Shown here piece after piece: positions 9,810 through 18,092 of a DNA stretch of 59,077 nt. How positions within the stretch are numbered: the stretch's first letter is position 1; each line of letters opens with the position of its first letter. The notes under the pieces are model-generated. The model was not told the origin of the DNA. It was given only the letters and a program-made list of their open reading frames with translations, and made no database searches. Source of the stretch: Patescibacteria group bacterium (GTDB lineage Bacteria; Patescibacteriota; Microgenomatia; 2-02-FULL-39-11); the NCBI GenBank assembly GCA_023379265.1, contig JAMCUI010000020.1, forward strand, positions 1-59,077. The letters are read 5' to 3'. The translations under genes and the position numbers were made by a program.

Positions 9810-10823
9810 ATGAAGAAAGAAAACGCTATAAGTAACAAAAAATTTGTCGTCATCGGAGGGGGAACCGGAACTTTTAGCGTGCTATCAGGACTGAAGAAAT
9901 ATACAGATCACATTACCGCCATAGTTACCATGGCGGATTCAGGCGGAAGCGCAAAGAAAGAGAGGGATGAATGGGGTCTTTTACCAAGCAGCGATGTGAG
10001 AAAGTCGCTTATTGCCTTGAGTAACGGATCCTCAGGCGATTCACTTCTTTTAAGAAAACTTTTCCAGTACCGTTATAGTGAGGGAAGAGGCATACGAGGT
10101 ATGAGCTTTGGTAATCTTTTTCTGGTCGCGCTAACCAAACTTTTGGGTTCGCAGGAAAAAGCAATTGAAAAGGCAGGAGACATTTTGAAAATTAGGGGCA
10201 GGGTGCTGCCAGTTTCTTTTGACAAAGTGGATTTGGTAGCCAAATATGAAAACGGGTCCACAGTTGTCGGCGAACACTTCATAGATGATCCCAAGGACAA
10301 CGGTAAAGTAAAAATTACGCAGTTGGCTACTAAGCCGCGTACCAAAATTACAAATGAGGCAAAAAAGGCAATTCTGGAAAGCGATGTGATAATTATTGGA
10401 CCGGGAGGTTTTTACACTACAATCTTGGCTAATTTTGCCGTTTCAGGGGTAAAAGAGGCTATCATGCAAAGCAGGTCCCAAAAAATATTCATACTGAACC
10501 TTATGACTGAATACGGACAGACATATGAGTTTTCTGCTTCCACTTTTATTAAGGAACTGGATAAATATTTACCTGTTACGTCATTGGACTTTGTATTTGC
10601 CAACAATGCGCATATTCCCGACGACGTACTGAAGAAATACAGAAAATATCACGCAATTCCTGTATTAAATGACCTCCCCAAAAAAATCCCTTTTAAGCTT
10701 GTGAGCGCCGATCTCCTTTCTTCGCAAAAAATTGCTATGGAAAAAGGTGACACTCTCAAAAGAAGCCTCATACGCCACGACCCCGAAAAAATAGTCTCGT
10801 TATGTATAAAACTCTTAACTTAA
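9810..10823 (+). CDS. yvcK: YvcK/CofD-like gluconeogenesis factor
   Basis: Cytosolic Rossmann-type protein. Bacillus YvcK binds UDP-GlcNAc and links central metabolism to cell-wall synthesis; the enzyme reaction, if any, is unsettled. Visible motifs are the N-terminal VVIGGGTGTFSVLSGLK, TMADSGGSAKKERDE, GLLPSSDVRKSLIAL, SFGNLFLVALT and the late LESDVIIIGPGGFYTT. From the ATG at 9810 the protein has 337 residues; an upstream in-frame TTG at 9792 is less likely. It sits immediately before secG. Confidence 0.9.
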   Translation: MKKENAISNKKFVVIGGGTGTFSVLSGLKKYTDHITAIVTMADSGGSAKKERDEWGLLPSSDVRKSLIALSNGSSGDSLLLRKLFQYRYSEGRGIRGMSFGNLFLVALTKLLGSQEKAIEKAGDILKIRGRVLPVSFDKVDLVAKYENGSTVVGEHFIDDPKDNGKVKITQLATKPRTKITNEAKKAILESDVIIIGPGGFYTTILANFAVSGVKEAIMQSRSQKIFILNLMTEYGQTYEFSASTFIKELDKYLPVTSLDFVFANNAHIPDDVLKKYRKYHAIPVLNDLPKKIPFKLVSADLLSSQKIAMEKGDTLKRSLIRHDPEKIVSLCIKLLT

Positions 10824-10836
10824 AATGTGTTAAAAT

Positions 10837-11061
10837 ATGCAAATGAGTAACGTCATTATCATACTTCAGATAATAATCTCGGTATCGCTTAGCACCCTTA
10901 TCATTTTGCAGTCAAAAGGAGTCGGGTTGGGAAGAGCCTGGGGTGGCGGTGGAGGCTTTTACAAAAGCAGGCGTGGAGTAGAAAAAATTATTTTTAATCT
11001 CACGATAGTACTGGCTGCGTTATTTCTTATCACTTCAATTTTATCGCTACTTTATACCTGA
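10837..11061 (+). CDS. secG: Protein-export membrane protein SecG
   Basis: Auxiliary subunit of the SecYEG translocon. The 74-residue protein has two transmembrane helices flanking the conserved cytoplasmic loop LQSKGVGLGRAWGGGGGF, followed by SRRGVEKIIFNLTIVLA, the family signature. Starts at 10837 or the second ATG at 10843 are both possible; the first lies directly after an AT-rich TTAAAAT block that may be a -10 box, so the transcript may be leaderless. Confidence 0.9.
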   Translation: MQMSNVIIILQIIISVSLSTLIILQSKGVGLGRAWGGGGGFYKSRRGVEKIIFNLTIVLAALFLITSILSLLYT

Positions 11062-11070
11062 GTATAAAAA

Positions 11071-12405
11071 ATGGGCAAACGGATTCAGTTTGTCTTCCTA
11101 GTAGTAAAAACTTTTATTAGCCGCCACATAAAATTCCTGGCCTTGGGATTTCTTGGCGGATTTTTCTTCATCCTTCTCCTTCTTCAAATTTATCCTCTTT
11201 ATATCCAGATTGCAGGACAAAAAGAGCAAATCATCGGCATGGTAGGAAGATATGATGAGTCCAATTTACCCGTATCTATCAGAAATAAAATATCGTTGGG
11301 CTTGACGGCTCTTACTGCATCCGGTTCAGCCACTTCTTCTCTGGCCCTGTCATGGAAAGTGGAAAACAATGGCAAGGACTATATTTTTAGCCTTCCCCAC
11401 AATGTTTATTGGCAAGACGGTACCCAATTTTCTTCTTCAGATGTCAACTACCATCTCAGCGATGTAAAATTTATGCCTATCGATAAATATCTCCTCAAGG
11501 TCAGTCTGAAGGAACCGTATACACCATTACCTATTCTTTTGTCCGAACCGCTTTTTAAGCCTAACCTGGTAGGTCTGGGAGTCTATAAAGTCGCAAAGAT
11601 AGAATACAATGGTGATTACATCACTTCTTTATCTCTTGAACCAATAAAAAGCGGATTGCCGGACATCACTTATAAATTCTATCTTAGTACGGATGACGCT
11701 ATTCTTGCCTTTAAGATTGGGGAAGTAAACACTCTTGAAAATTTAGGCAGGATCGATGATCTTGCCAACTGGAAGAATGTAAAAATCACGCCAGAAACCG
11801 AATTCAATAAATTTGTGGGCATATTCCTGAATCTGAATAATTCCTTTTTCAAGGAAAAGGATATCCGCCAAGCGCTTTACTACGCTACTCCAAACTTTGA
11901 CGATTTTGAAAAAGTGTACACTCCCGTCTCCCCATTGTCCTGGGCATACAGCCAGAAAGTAAGGTTATATAAATTTGATCCTGCAACGGCACAAAAAATC
12001 CTGGCAAAAAGCCCTCTCAGTTCATCTTCAGCACAATTGACCATATCCACTTTCGTAAACCTTCTGGATACAGCACAGACCGTCTCAGATGCCTGGAATA
12101 ATATAGGACTACACACCAAAGTCAAAGTGCAATCCACAGTTCCTTCAGATTACCAAGTGTTTGTCCTGACGTTTAGCATTCCTCCTGACCCTGACCAATA
12201 TCAGTTCTGGCAATCAACACAGGATGCTACCAATATTTCCCACTATAGCTCGTTAAAAGTGGATAAGCTGCTTGAAGACGGGAGAAGAACTCTGAATATG
12301 GATGACAGGAAGAAAATTTACGCAGATTTCCAAAGATACCTTGTCGAGGATGCTCCCGTTATATTCCTTTATCATCCTAAAGTTTATATTGTGGAGAGAA
12401 AATAA
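11071..12405 (+). CDS. Membrane-anchored oligopeptide-binding-like protein (SBP family 5)
   Basis: A 444-residue protein with one N-terminal hydrophobic segment (about 24-48) and no lipobox, so it is probably tethered by a membrane helix. The outer domain resembles family 5 solute-binding proteins of peptide ABC transporters: YIFSLPHNVYWQDGTQFSSSDV near 100-125, KDIRQALYYAT in the hinge lobe, and a C-terminal DDRKKIYADFQRYLVEDAPVIFLYHP. Family members feed Opp/Dpp transporters, but no permease or ATPase gene is next to it, so transport partners are unknown. It follows secG by nine bases. Confidence 0.8.
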   Translation: MGKRIQFVFLVVKTFISRHIKFLALGFLGGFFFILLLLQIYPLYIQIAGQKEQIIGMVGRYDESNLPVSIRNKISLGLTALTASGSATSSLALSWKVENNGKDYIFSLPHNVYWQDGTQFSSSDVNYHLSDVKFMPIDKYLLKVSLKEPYTPLPILLSEPLFKPNLVGLGVYKVAKIEYNGDYITSLSLEPIKSGLPDITYKFYLSTDDAILAFKIGEVNTLENLGRIDDLANWKNVKITPETEFNKFVGIFLNLNNSFFKEKDIRQALYYATPNFDDFEKVYTPVSPLSWAYSQKVRLYKFDPATAQKILAKSPLSSSSAQLTISTFVNLLDTAQTVSDAWNNIGLHTKVKVQSTVPSDYQVFVLTFSIPPDPDQYQFWQSTQDATNISHYSSLKVDKLLEDGRRTLNMDDRKKIYADFQRYLVEDAPVIFLYHPKVYIVERK

Positions 12406-12411
12406 GTGTTT

Positions 12412-12446
12412 ACCCAGTAAATTTATGATCACAAATTTAACTGGGT
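12412..12446. repeat. tRNA-associated palindrome, copy 1
   Basis: Arms ACCCAGTAAATTT (12412-12424) and AAATTTAACTGGGT (12433-12446) pair with one extra base in the right arm. The element abuts the partial tRNA-Leu 3' end that follows and belongs to the same family as 17300-17329, 32414-32443 and 32733-32762. Confidence 0.75.
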
Positions 12447-12503
12447 GCCGCGGGTGGGAATCTAACCGGATGCGTCTAAATCAGGCCTACCTTTGTTTTA
12501 GGT
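12446..12503 (-). pseudogene. Partial tRNA-Leu 3'-end copy
   Basis: The first 17 bases (TGCCGCGGGTGGGAATC on the plus strand) repeat the 3' end of the intact tRNA-Leu(UAA) 73 bp away. The homology then jumps to an AACCGGAT segment and is lost. No anticodon arm can be folded, so this is a remnant of duplication or of integration at the tRNA. Confidence 0.6.
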
Positions 12504-12518
12504 TTATATGCTTAACTG

Positions 12519-12606
12519 TGCCGCGGGTGGGAATCGAACCCACACAACCGGATTGACGGTTACAGGATTTTAAGTCCTGCGCGTATACCTGTTTCGCCAC
12601 CGCGGC
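12519..12606 (-). tRNA. tRNA-Leu(UAA)
   Basis: Acceptor GCCGCGG pairs with CCGCGGC, the T-arm contains GGTTCGATTCC, a long class II variable arm is present, and the loop CTTAAAA between CAGGA and TCCTG gives anticodon UAA. The discriminator is A and CCA is not encoded. Confidence 0.95.
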
Positions 12607-12661
12607 ATTCTTTGATATATTATATCAATATTAACACACTTATCGTTAGCTTCAGCTCCCA

Positions 12662-13093
12662 ATGACTAAAAAAACAAATGTCATCAGCATAAGATTCTAT
12701 AAACCAGCTGATTATAAAGAATTATCTGAAAACTTAAAATCAGCAAGGATGCTGCACCTTCCTACTGATTCAGAAATAAATTTCAACAAGAAAATAAAAA
12801 GAAACCCAGATTCAATCCTTATTGGGCAAATCGATGGAAAATTCGCCGGAAATATAGTAATAAGCGAAGACGGCTGGAATGCAGTCCTTTTCAGGTTGGC
12901 AGTGAGTCAAAAATACAGAAAGCAGGGGATAGGTACAAAATTGCTGGAAAAAGCAGTCAATATATTAAAAAGGAAAAGATATGACAATGTACTCCTTATG
13001 GCAGACCCAAACGACAAGGCTCTTATAAAATTCTACAAACACCGCGGATTTCATCCTCTTGTTGAAAGGCTTTTGATGGTAAAGAAACTATAA
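12662..13093 (+). CDS. GNAT-family N-acetyltransferase
   Basis: A 143-residue protein with the GNAT acetyl-CoA site: FRLAVSQKYRKQGIGTKLLEKAV (about 78-101) contains the Q/R-x-x-G-x-G/A pyrophosphate loop, followed by NVLLMADPNDKALIKFYKHRGF, the usual strand 5-helix 4 segment ending in Y-x-x-x-G-F. The substrate cannot be predicted. It lies alone between tRNA-Leu and the accessory block. Confidence 0.85.
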   Translation: MTKKTNVISIRFYKPADYKELSENLKSARMLHLPTDSEINFNKKIKRNPDSILIGQIDGKFAGNIVISEDGWNAVLFRLAVSQKYRKQGIGTKLLEKAVNILKRKRYDNVLLMADPNDKALIKFYKHRGFHPLVERLLMVKKL

Positions 13094-13098
13094 GTTTC

Positions 13099-13335
13099 CT
13101 ACTTTTTAACAAAATTCTTTGAAAAATATTCTTTGAGCATCGTCATTAAAGTAGTTCTCCTCTTATTTGATTTCAAATATTTTTCTCTTCTTTTTGCATC
13201 TCTCATGTTTTTATATGCCTCATAGTGGATTATCTCTAACGGAATATACAGCTTTGTGGAAATATTTTCGCCCTTATTGTGAGAAATAATCCGTTGTTTT
13301 AAGTCTTCTGAGTAACCGATCTGTACCCGCCCCAG
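13099..13335 (-). pseudogene. GIY-YIG nuclease remnant lacking its N-terminus
   Basis: The minus frame encodes VQIGYSEDLKQRIISHNKGE through ending EYFSKNFVKK, the body of a small YhbQ/UPF0213-type GIY-YIG protein. The N-terminal strand carrying the first GIY residues is missing: the frame hits a TGA at 13336-13338 and no start codon is present. The break coincides with the left edge of the recombinase/restriction block, so insertion probably truncated it. An intact relative lies at 32459-32710. Confidence 0.7.
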
Positions 13336-13543
13336 TCACATTCGTATCTGGTTTCTTGCGAAGCCAAGCTCCGAATGGTGCCTGGCTGAGATCTACGGTC
13401 TGGAACCTTCAGATTATTATAGCATTCGCTTCCGGCTATGCTGCCCCTAAAGAACTTATTCTGTAACCGACAGTTAGAGTTTAGTATAACCCTAAGCGAT
13501 CTCGAAATCCTCTTTGAAAACTTGGGGTTGAAACAGCCCGGCC

Positions 13544-13864
13544 TTGCTTACTTACCAATACGACAGCCCTAAAAAGTTCTTTGCTGGCTTTTTAACCACA
13601 AATCCCAAAGTTAAACTAACGCCCGCCCTGAAAATGCTAGGCATGAGGGTATTGCTTGATGAGACAGGCTTAAGAGAGTTTAGGAAAATAACTAAGCGAT
13701 ATGGCAACTCTGTTTGGTACAGCCTGAACAAAGAAATGAAAAGGCTAGACAGAACAGACGAGATTAGCGTGTTCTCACTGCTTAGAAAGCAGATAACCAA
13801 GTTTGAACCGTTAAAACTACTTGCGTTTCAGAATAAAATGTTAAATAATGTTAAATATAACTAA
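13544..13864 (+). CDS. Hypothetical protein, possibly frameshifted
   Basis: A 106-residue basic protein (SPKKFFAGF, RKITKRYGN, LNKEMKRLDR) of no recognised family. The only start is TTG, preceded by an in-frame stop. A neighbouring frame just upstream reads LEILFENLGLKQPGLAY and could be the original N-terminus joined by a one-base shift, so the gene may be broken. Its end overlaps the HTH gene by 17 bases. Its place in front of the restriction-modification genes suggests it belongs to the mobile block. Confidence 0.45.
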   Translation: MLTYQYDSPKKFFAGFLTTNPKVKLTPALKMLGMRVLLDETGLREFRKITKRYGNSVWYSLNKEMKRLDRTDEISVFSLLRKQITKFEPLKLLAFQNKMLNNVKYN

Positions 13865-14048
13865 TATGACAGAAGAACAATACTACTCCATAGAAGAAGT
13901 GGCAAAGATGTTAAAAGTTGTCTATCTCACGGTTTATCGCTGGATACAGGCAAGCAAACTAAATGCTTGTAAAGCTGGCAAACAATACAGAATAAAAAAG
14001 AAAGATTTAGATGTTTTTTTAACAAACAAAAACAAAATATATGGATAA
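13848..14048 (+). CDS. Small excisionase/MerR-type HTH DNA-binding protein
   Basis: A 66-residue protein (60 if the ATG at 13866 is used) with the HTH_17 pattern YYSIEEVAKMLKVVYLTVYRWIQASKLNACKAGKQYRI followed by KKKDLDVFL. This family covers recombination directionality factors and small regulators. It overlaps the restriction enzyme gene by eight bases, so it may control the R-M operon or serve the downstream recombinase; which one cannot be decided from sequence. Confidence 0.8.
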   Translation: MLNITNMTEEQYYSIEEVAKMLKVVYLTVYRWIQASKLNACKAGKQYRIKKKDLDVFLTNKNKIYG

Positions 14049-14856
14049 AAAAATATCATCAAGCGAAACTATTAAAGCACTTGTTAAAACAGCTGTAGAA
14101 TCTTACGCTGTTGGTTTTAAGGGAAGACATGAGGGTGAAGTAGATAATCCCGATGGAACTCTCAATATGAAAATACACAATGTTTTTATTGCTGCTTTAG
14201 GTCCAGAAATTCAATATTTTACTGCGTTAGTTCGTTCATTGGATAGCTCTCTTGGTAACATGCTCGAGAAGTTAGCAATAAGCATTGCTGAACTTTTTTA
14301 CGAGGTCGATAGAAAAGTAGAGGGCCCTTTAACCGTTAACCAAACCAGAGCTATTGCCGAATTATTAGAGAAATACAAAAGCCACGAAAGAAAACCATCA
14401 GTGGGAGATTACAAAGTCCTAAGAGAAAAACCTCAGGAAAAAATATTAGTTACAAAAAGACACGATAGTGATTACTATTTAATTGATAAGGAAACAGGAC
14501 ATCATTACTTAATTGAATTAAAAATAGGAGGAGATTTAGATAATAAAAAGGCTCGCTCGGAAAAAGAAGCAATCTTAGAGCAATTTGCTATTTTGTCTAA
14601 TACGCTAGACAAGAATACAGAAATTACTATACATTTTGCTACTGCATATAACAGATTTGGAGAAGATAAAGAATGGCAGCAAGAAAGAGTTAAACAATTC
14701 TTCGCAAAAGAGGAGCTTCTTATTGGGAGAGATTTTTGGAATTTTATTTGCAAATCTGATGAAGGCTACAATCTTGTTTTGGGAGCATATAAAGAAAATG
14801 CTTATCTTATTAAAAATGTACTTGGTGAAATTAAAAAATTATACCTAAAACAATGA
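14041..14856 (+). CDS. Probable type II restriction endonuclease
   Basis: A 271-residue protein ending four bases into a DNA methyltransferase gene. A PD-(D/E)xK-like active site is visible: Asp144 in DSDYYLIDK and Glu159-x-Lys161 in YLIELKIGG. The C-terminal part (IHFATAYNRFGEDKEWQQER, GRDFWNFIC) resembles the TdeIII-like restriction enzyme group as I remember it, without a search. The recognition site is unknown. AT-rich composition differs from the housekeeping genes, consistent with transfer. Confidence 0.7.
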   Translation: MDKKISSSETIKALVKTAVESYAVGFKGRHEGEVDNPDGTLNMKIHNVFIAALGPEIQYFTALVRSLDSSLGNMLEKLAISIAELFYEVDRKVEGPLTVNQTRAIAELLEKYKSHERKPSVGDYKVLREKPQEKILVTKRHDSDYYLIDKETGHHYLIELKIGGDLDNKKARSEKEAILEQFAILSNTLDKNTEITIHFATAYNRFGEDKEWQQERVKQFFAKEELLIGRDFWNFICKSDEGYNLVLGAYKENAYLIKNVLGEIKKLYLKQ

Positions 14857-15668
14857 GCAAATATAAAATATACTTGGAAGATAGTAGAAAATTCATAAAA
14901 ACAGTCCCAGATAAATCAATAGATTTAATTTTTACAGACCCTCCTTACAACCTAAGTCCCTATTCTACCGGAAATATGAAGTTTAAATGGAGAAAGGAAA
15001 TAAATAATGATTTAGCTCATTGGGATAATATAGATTTCAATCCAAAAGAATGGATTCATGAGTTTAAGAGAATACTAAAACCCACGGGAAACATTTTTGC
15101 GTTCACAAGTTATAACTTATTAGGAAAATGGCATGAAATTTTTGATCCTGAATTTGATACTTTTCAATTCGTAGTTTGGCACAAAACCAATCCAGCTCCA
15201 AAAATAAGAAGAGCAGGTTTTTTAAATAGCTGTGAACTAATTGTTTGTGTTTGGAATAAAGGACATACATGGAATTTTGGAAAACAAAGTGAAATGCACA
15301 ATTTTGTTGAAACTCCTATATGCATGGGTAATGAAAGAGTAAAAAATCCTGTTCATCCAACCCAAAAACCACTCAAGGTACTGAGACATATAATCAAACT
15401 CGCAAGTAATAAAAATGATTTAGTTTTTGACCCATTTATGGGGGTTGGTTCTACTGGTGTTGCGGCCTTAGAACTGGAGAGAAAATTTATAGGTGTTGAT
15501 ATAGATAAAAGTTATTACAATGCGGCAGAAAAACGATTAAAGAATGCATCAAATCCTAATCTCTTTGAGGACTTATCTAACGGAAATGGAATAAAAGAAA
15601 ATGGGAAAACGAAAAGCAAACCCCAACTGATATATCAAAACGATATATTTCAAAAAGAATTTATATGA
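14853..15668 (+). CDS. DNA adenine/N4-cytosine methyltransferase of the R-M system
   Basis: A 271-residue SAM-dependent DNA methyltransferase. Motif IV DPPY is at 29-32 (FTDPPYNLSPY) and the SAM-binding motif I comes late (VFDPFMGVGSTGVAALELERKF), the order of the beta class. HPTQKPLKVLRHII is the usual motif X region. It would protect the site cut by the preceding gene, which it overlaps by four bases, and it overlaps the recombinase remnant by four. Confidence 0.92.
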   Translation: MSKYKIYLEDSRKFIKTVPDKSIDLIFTDPPYNLSPYSTGNMKFKWRKEINNDLAHWDNIDFNPKEWIHEFKRILKPTGNIFAFTSYNLLGKWHEIFDPEFDTFQFVVWHKTNPAPKIRRAGFLNSCELIVCVWNKGHTWNFGKQSEMHNFVETPICMGNERVKNPVHPTQKPLKVLRHIIKLASNKNDLVFDPFMGVGSTGVAALELERKFIGVDIDKSYYNAAEKRLKNASNPNLFEDLSNGNGIKENGKTKSKPQLIYQNDIFQKEFI

Positions 15669-17153
15669 AAGCAGTTATTTTAACCAGAGTATCAACGCTC
15701 AAACAGGAAAAAGAAGGTCTTTCACTTAAAGATATTCAACTTCCTGAACTTGGGGATTACGCAACCAAAAGAGACTTTGAAGTGGTCAAAGAATTTGTTT
15801 TTAGCGAAAGTGCCGATTACAAGATTAGAAAAAAGTTTAACACGATGATTGATTTTGTCAAAGGGAATGAGGATATAAAAGCTATTATCTCTTACCGAGT
15901 TGACCGCATAACCAGAAACTACTGAGGCGCAGTTAAAATTGACGAGCTGAGGCTTGATTATGGCAAAGAAATTCACTTCGTTTACGACCATTTAACCATC
16001 AATAAGGACAGTGTAGTTAGGGATATACAGGACTGGGACTTAAAGGTCTTTTTAGCCAAGTAATATCTTAACCGATTAAAAGAAGGTGCAATAAATACAG
16101 TCAAATTCAAAATTAGCAGAAACGAGTGGACTGGTAAAGCCCCTTAAGGCTAAAGAAACATAACAAAAGAGGACAGCACTAAGTGGATTGAGATTGAAAA
16201 ATCTGAGGCTCAAGTAATTGAGAAAATGTATGAGTGGTATTCAACTGGCAGTTTTTCAATGCTTGAAGTGAGAAACAGACTAAAAGATGTATTTAACCTC
16301 ACTTTTTCCGAAGGTAAAATTGACTTCATCCTTAAAAATCCTTTCCCTTGTGGGACGATGATTTACGATGGGCAAGAATACCCGCATAACTACGATAGGA
16401 TAATCAGCCCAGATTTATTTGATAAAGCCCAAGAGGTCAAGGCTGGTTACAATAAAAAGCACTACAAATTCGCAGGTTTGCCCTTCCCATATAGGGGGTT
16501 GATTAGGTGTGGCGACTGCGGTTGCATCATTACCCTGGAAAGGAAAACCAAGAAAAGCGGTAAGACCTATCACTACTACCACTGCACTCAATATAACGGC
16601 AAGCACGGGGCAGAATGGCTCACAGAAGACGACCTGACCAAGCTGTTCTCAGAAGCCTTTAGTAAGCTCCAAATGCCAAAAAATGTGTTAATGACATAAC
16701 CACTACTCTCAAAAGTTCACATAAAGACAAATCAGAATTTCATAGAAATCTATTCAATAGTTATCAAGCCGAGTATAAGAAATATGAAAACAGCATTGAG
16801 AAAGCTTGGGAAGACAAAATAGACGGCAGTATTACTAGAGCTACTATGAGGAAAAACGAAAAGAGTAACGGGCAAAACAGAAGGAAATTGAAACTAAGAT
16901 GTCCAAGCTACGATTTGCCTATGAGGAATACTATATAACCTCAGAATACCTCCTAAAACTGGCTTCTAACGCAGGAAAATTGTTTGAGAGTTCTGAAGCC
17001 TACGAAAAAAAGCTACTTTTGAAGATGACACTTCAGAACTTGGAGTTGAAAGGCAAAAAAGCCCGATTTGATTGGATAAAACCGTTTGACAAGATAGCTT
17101 TTTACGCCTCTCGTCTATCTTGGCTGCGGGGCTTGGATTCGAACCAAGAATAA
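15665..17153 (+). pseudogene. Large serine recombinase, decayed by nonsense and frameshift mutations
   Basis: The reading starts MKAVILTRVSTLKQEKEGLS with the catalytic serine region of resolvase-type recombinases. It is interrupted in frame by TGA at 15923, TAA at 16061, TAA at 16145 and TAA at 16151, yet coding continues (EIHFVYDHLTINKD, the recombinase domain, zinc ribbon CGDCGC...YYHC). After 16685 it shifts frame at least twice and gains another TAA before the last section from about 16899 to 17153 (NLELKGKKARFDWIKPFDKIAFYASR). The last codons run into tRNA-Gln. The mobile block is probably immobile now. Confidence 0.9.
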
Positions 17154-17195
17154 ACAGCTCCAAAGGCTGCTGTCCTACCATTAGACGACCCCGCA
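17124..17195 (-). tRNA. tRNA-Gln(UUG)
   Basis: Acceptor TGCGGGG/CCCCGCA, T-loop GGTTCGAATCC and an anticodon loop containing TTG give Gln(UUG). The plus-strand TGG at 17121-17123 means CCA is encoded, unlike several other tRNAs here. The recombinase remnant's reading frame ends inside this gene on the opposite strand. Confidence 0.94.
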
Positions 17196-17299
17196 ATTTA
17201 TTGTCAAAATAAGTGCTATAAAGTGAACGTATATAAACTGATGTTTTACCAATGGACAACCTTGCAATTCACTTTATAAGAAATCGTGCAGTGTGTTTA

Positions 17300-17329
17300 C
17301 ACAGTAAATTTCCTCAGAAATTTACTGTG
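17300..17329. repeat. tRNA-associated palindrome, copy 2
   Basis: A perfect inverted repeat with 13-base arms CACAGTAAATTTC / GAAATTTACTGTG and loop CTCA. Compared with the copy at 32414-32443 the second base pair is A-T instead of C-G, a compensatory change in both arms. It abuts the 3' end of a tRNA-Leu fragment. Confidence 0.85.
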
Positions 17330-17511
17330 CCGAAGGTGGGAGTTGAACCCACATCCAATTTCTTGAACCAAGTACAAAATTTTGTGTGGGCTGGAGAGGA
17401 GTTGAACCTCCACGGGTTGCCCCATACGCCCCTGAAGCGTACGCGTCTTCCAGTTCCGCCACCAGCCCAAAATTTTTACGGGGCTTCGTCTGCCAATTCC
17501 GCCACTTCGGC
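17328..17511 (-). pseudogene. tRNA-Leu split in two, with another tRNA-Leu between the halves
   Basis: On the minus strand 17511-17484 gives a tRNA-Leu 5' part (acceptor GCCGAAG plus D-arm) and 17372-17328 gives a matching 3' part (TTCAAGA stretch, T-arm GTGGGTTCAACTCCCAC, acceptor CTTCGGC). The acceptor halves are complementary, so they come from one gene, perhaps Leu(CAA). The 111 bp between them contain an intact tRNA-Leu(CAG). The anticodon stem cannot be reformed convincingly when the halves are joined. Confidence 0.65.
17387..17468 (-). tRNA. tRNA-Leu(CAG)
   Basis: Acceptor GGGCTGG/CCAGCCC, class II variable arm, T-arm GGAGGTTCAACTCC, anticodon stem TACGC/GCGTA with loop TTCAGGG giving CAG. 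The discriminator is A. It lies between the two halves of another tRNA-Leu. Confidence 0.93.
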
Positions 17512-17710
17512 TTTTAATAAAATTAATCAACTTTTAAGACATTACAGTCTATCTTGTATTTTCTACACTTCGGCAAAAAAAAGTTGTAAGTTGTAGTCAT
17601 ATAACTTTGGTATAGTAACTAACAACTTATAACTGTTTTGAGCGGGCGAATATACAAACCCAAATGACATTCTTTTTTTGCAAATTCCGCATTTTCAAAG
17701 ACAATTTATG

Positions 17711-17782
17711 AGCGGGCGAGGGGACTTGAACCCCTGACCTTCTCCTTGGAAGGGAGACATTCTACCGCTGAACTACGCCCGC
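17711..17782 (-). tRNA. tRNA-Gly(UCC)
   Basis: Acceptor GCGGGCG/CGCCCGC, D-arm AGTTCAGCGGTAGAAT, anticodon stem TCTCC/GGAGA with loop CTTCCAA (anticodon UCC) and T-arm GGGGTTCAAGTCCCC. A 10-bp piece of its 3' end recurs at 17640-17649, and a 31-bp piece of its 5' half recurs at 20291-20321. Confidence 0.95.
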
Positions 17783-17852
17783 AGTAAATGAGGCTATTTT
17801 TCCCTAGCATATCTCCCTTATAAGAATATGCTACTGATAGAAGGAGGGAAAG

Positions 17853-18092
17853 ATGGACCTCAAAACTACTTTAATTTCCTATGTTAATGACGGGATTCTC
17901 GCTGAAAAGTCACCCGCAACGCTAAAAGAATACCATTATAGTCTTAATCAGCTGTTTGAGTATATCAAATGTAAGTTTTTACCTCAAGACACATATACTT
18001 TACCACAAGAACAATCAGTGGATTTACAAACAAATTTCTATATACAGGAATCCTTTTTAACCAAATTTTTATCATTTGAAGTATCTCTATGA
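17853..18092 (+). pseudogene. Tyrosine recombinase N-terminal stub
   Basis: Only 79 residues: LKTTLISYVNDGILAEKSPATLKEYHYSLNQLFEYI resembles the SAM-like core-binding domain that opens phage-type integrases. The catalytic domain (R..H-x-x-R..Y) is absent and the 3' end overlaps the signal-peptidase gene on the other strand. An AGAAGGAGG ribosome site precedes the ATG. It is likely a remnant of the integrase that brought this islet to the adjacent tRNA-Gly. Confidence 0.6.

Noticed and set aside
12302-12556. 84-residue ORF ending VGIEPTQPD
   Set aside because: It overlaps the binding-protein gene and tRNA-Leu; the ending comes from tRNA sequence.
13336-13543. Structured RNA gene in a higher-GC gap
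   Set aside because: No long-range pairing or known RNA motif could be found; it may be remnants of coding DNA.
15665-16699. Recoded stop codons (alternative genetic code)
   Set aside because: All other genes use TGA and TAA as stops and have no internal ones; frameshifts also occur later in this gene.
17217-17280. Inverted repeat TATAAAGTGAA / TTCACTTTATA as an IS end pair
   Set aside because: The arms are only 42 bp apart and enclose no gene.
17252-17596. 114-residue ORF on the plus strand
   Set aside because: It runs antisense through tRNA-Leu and its fragments; no protein family.
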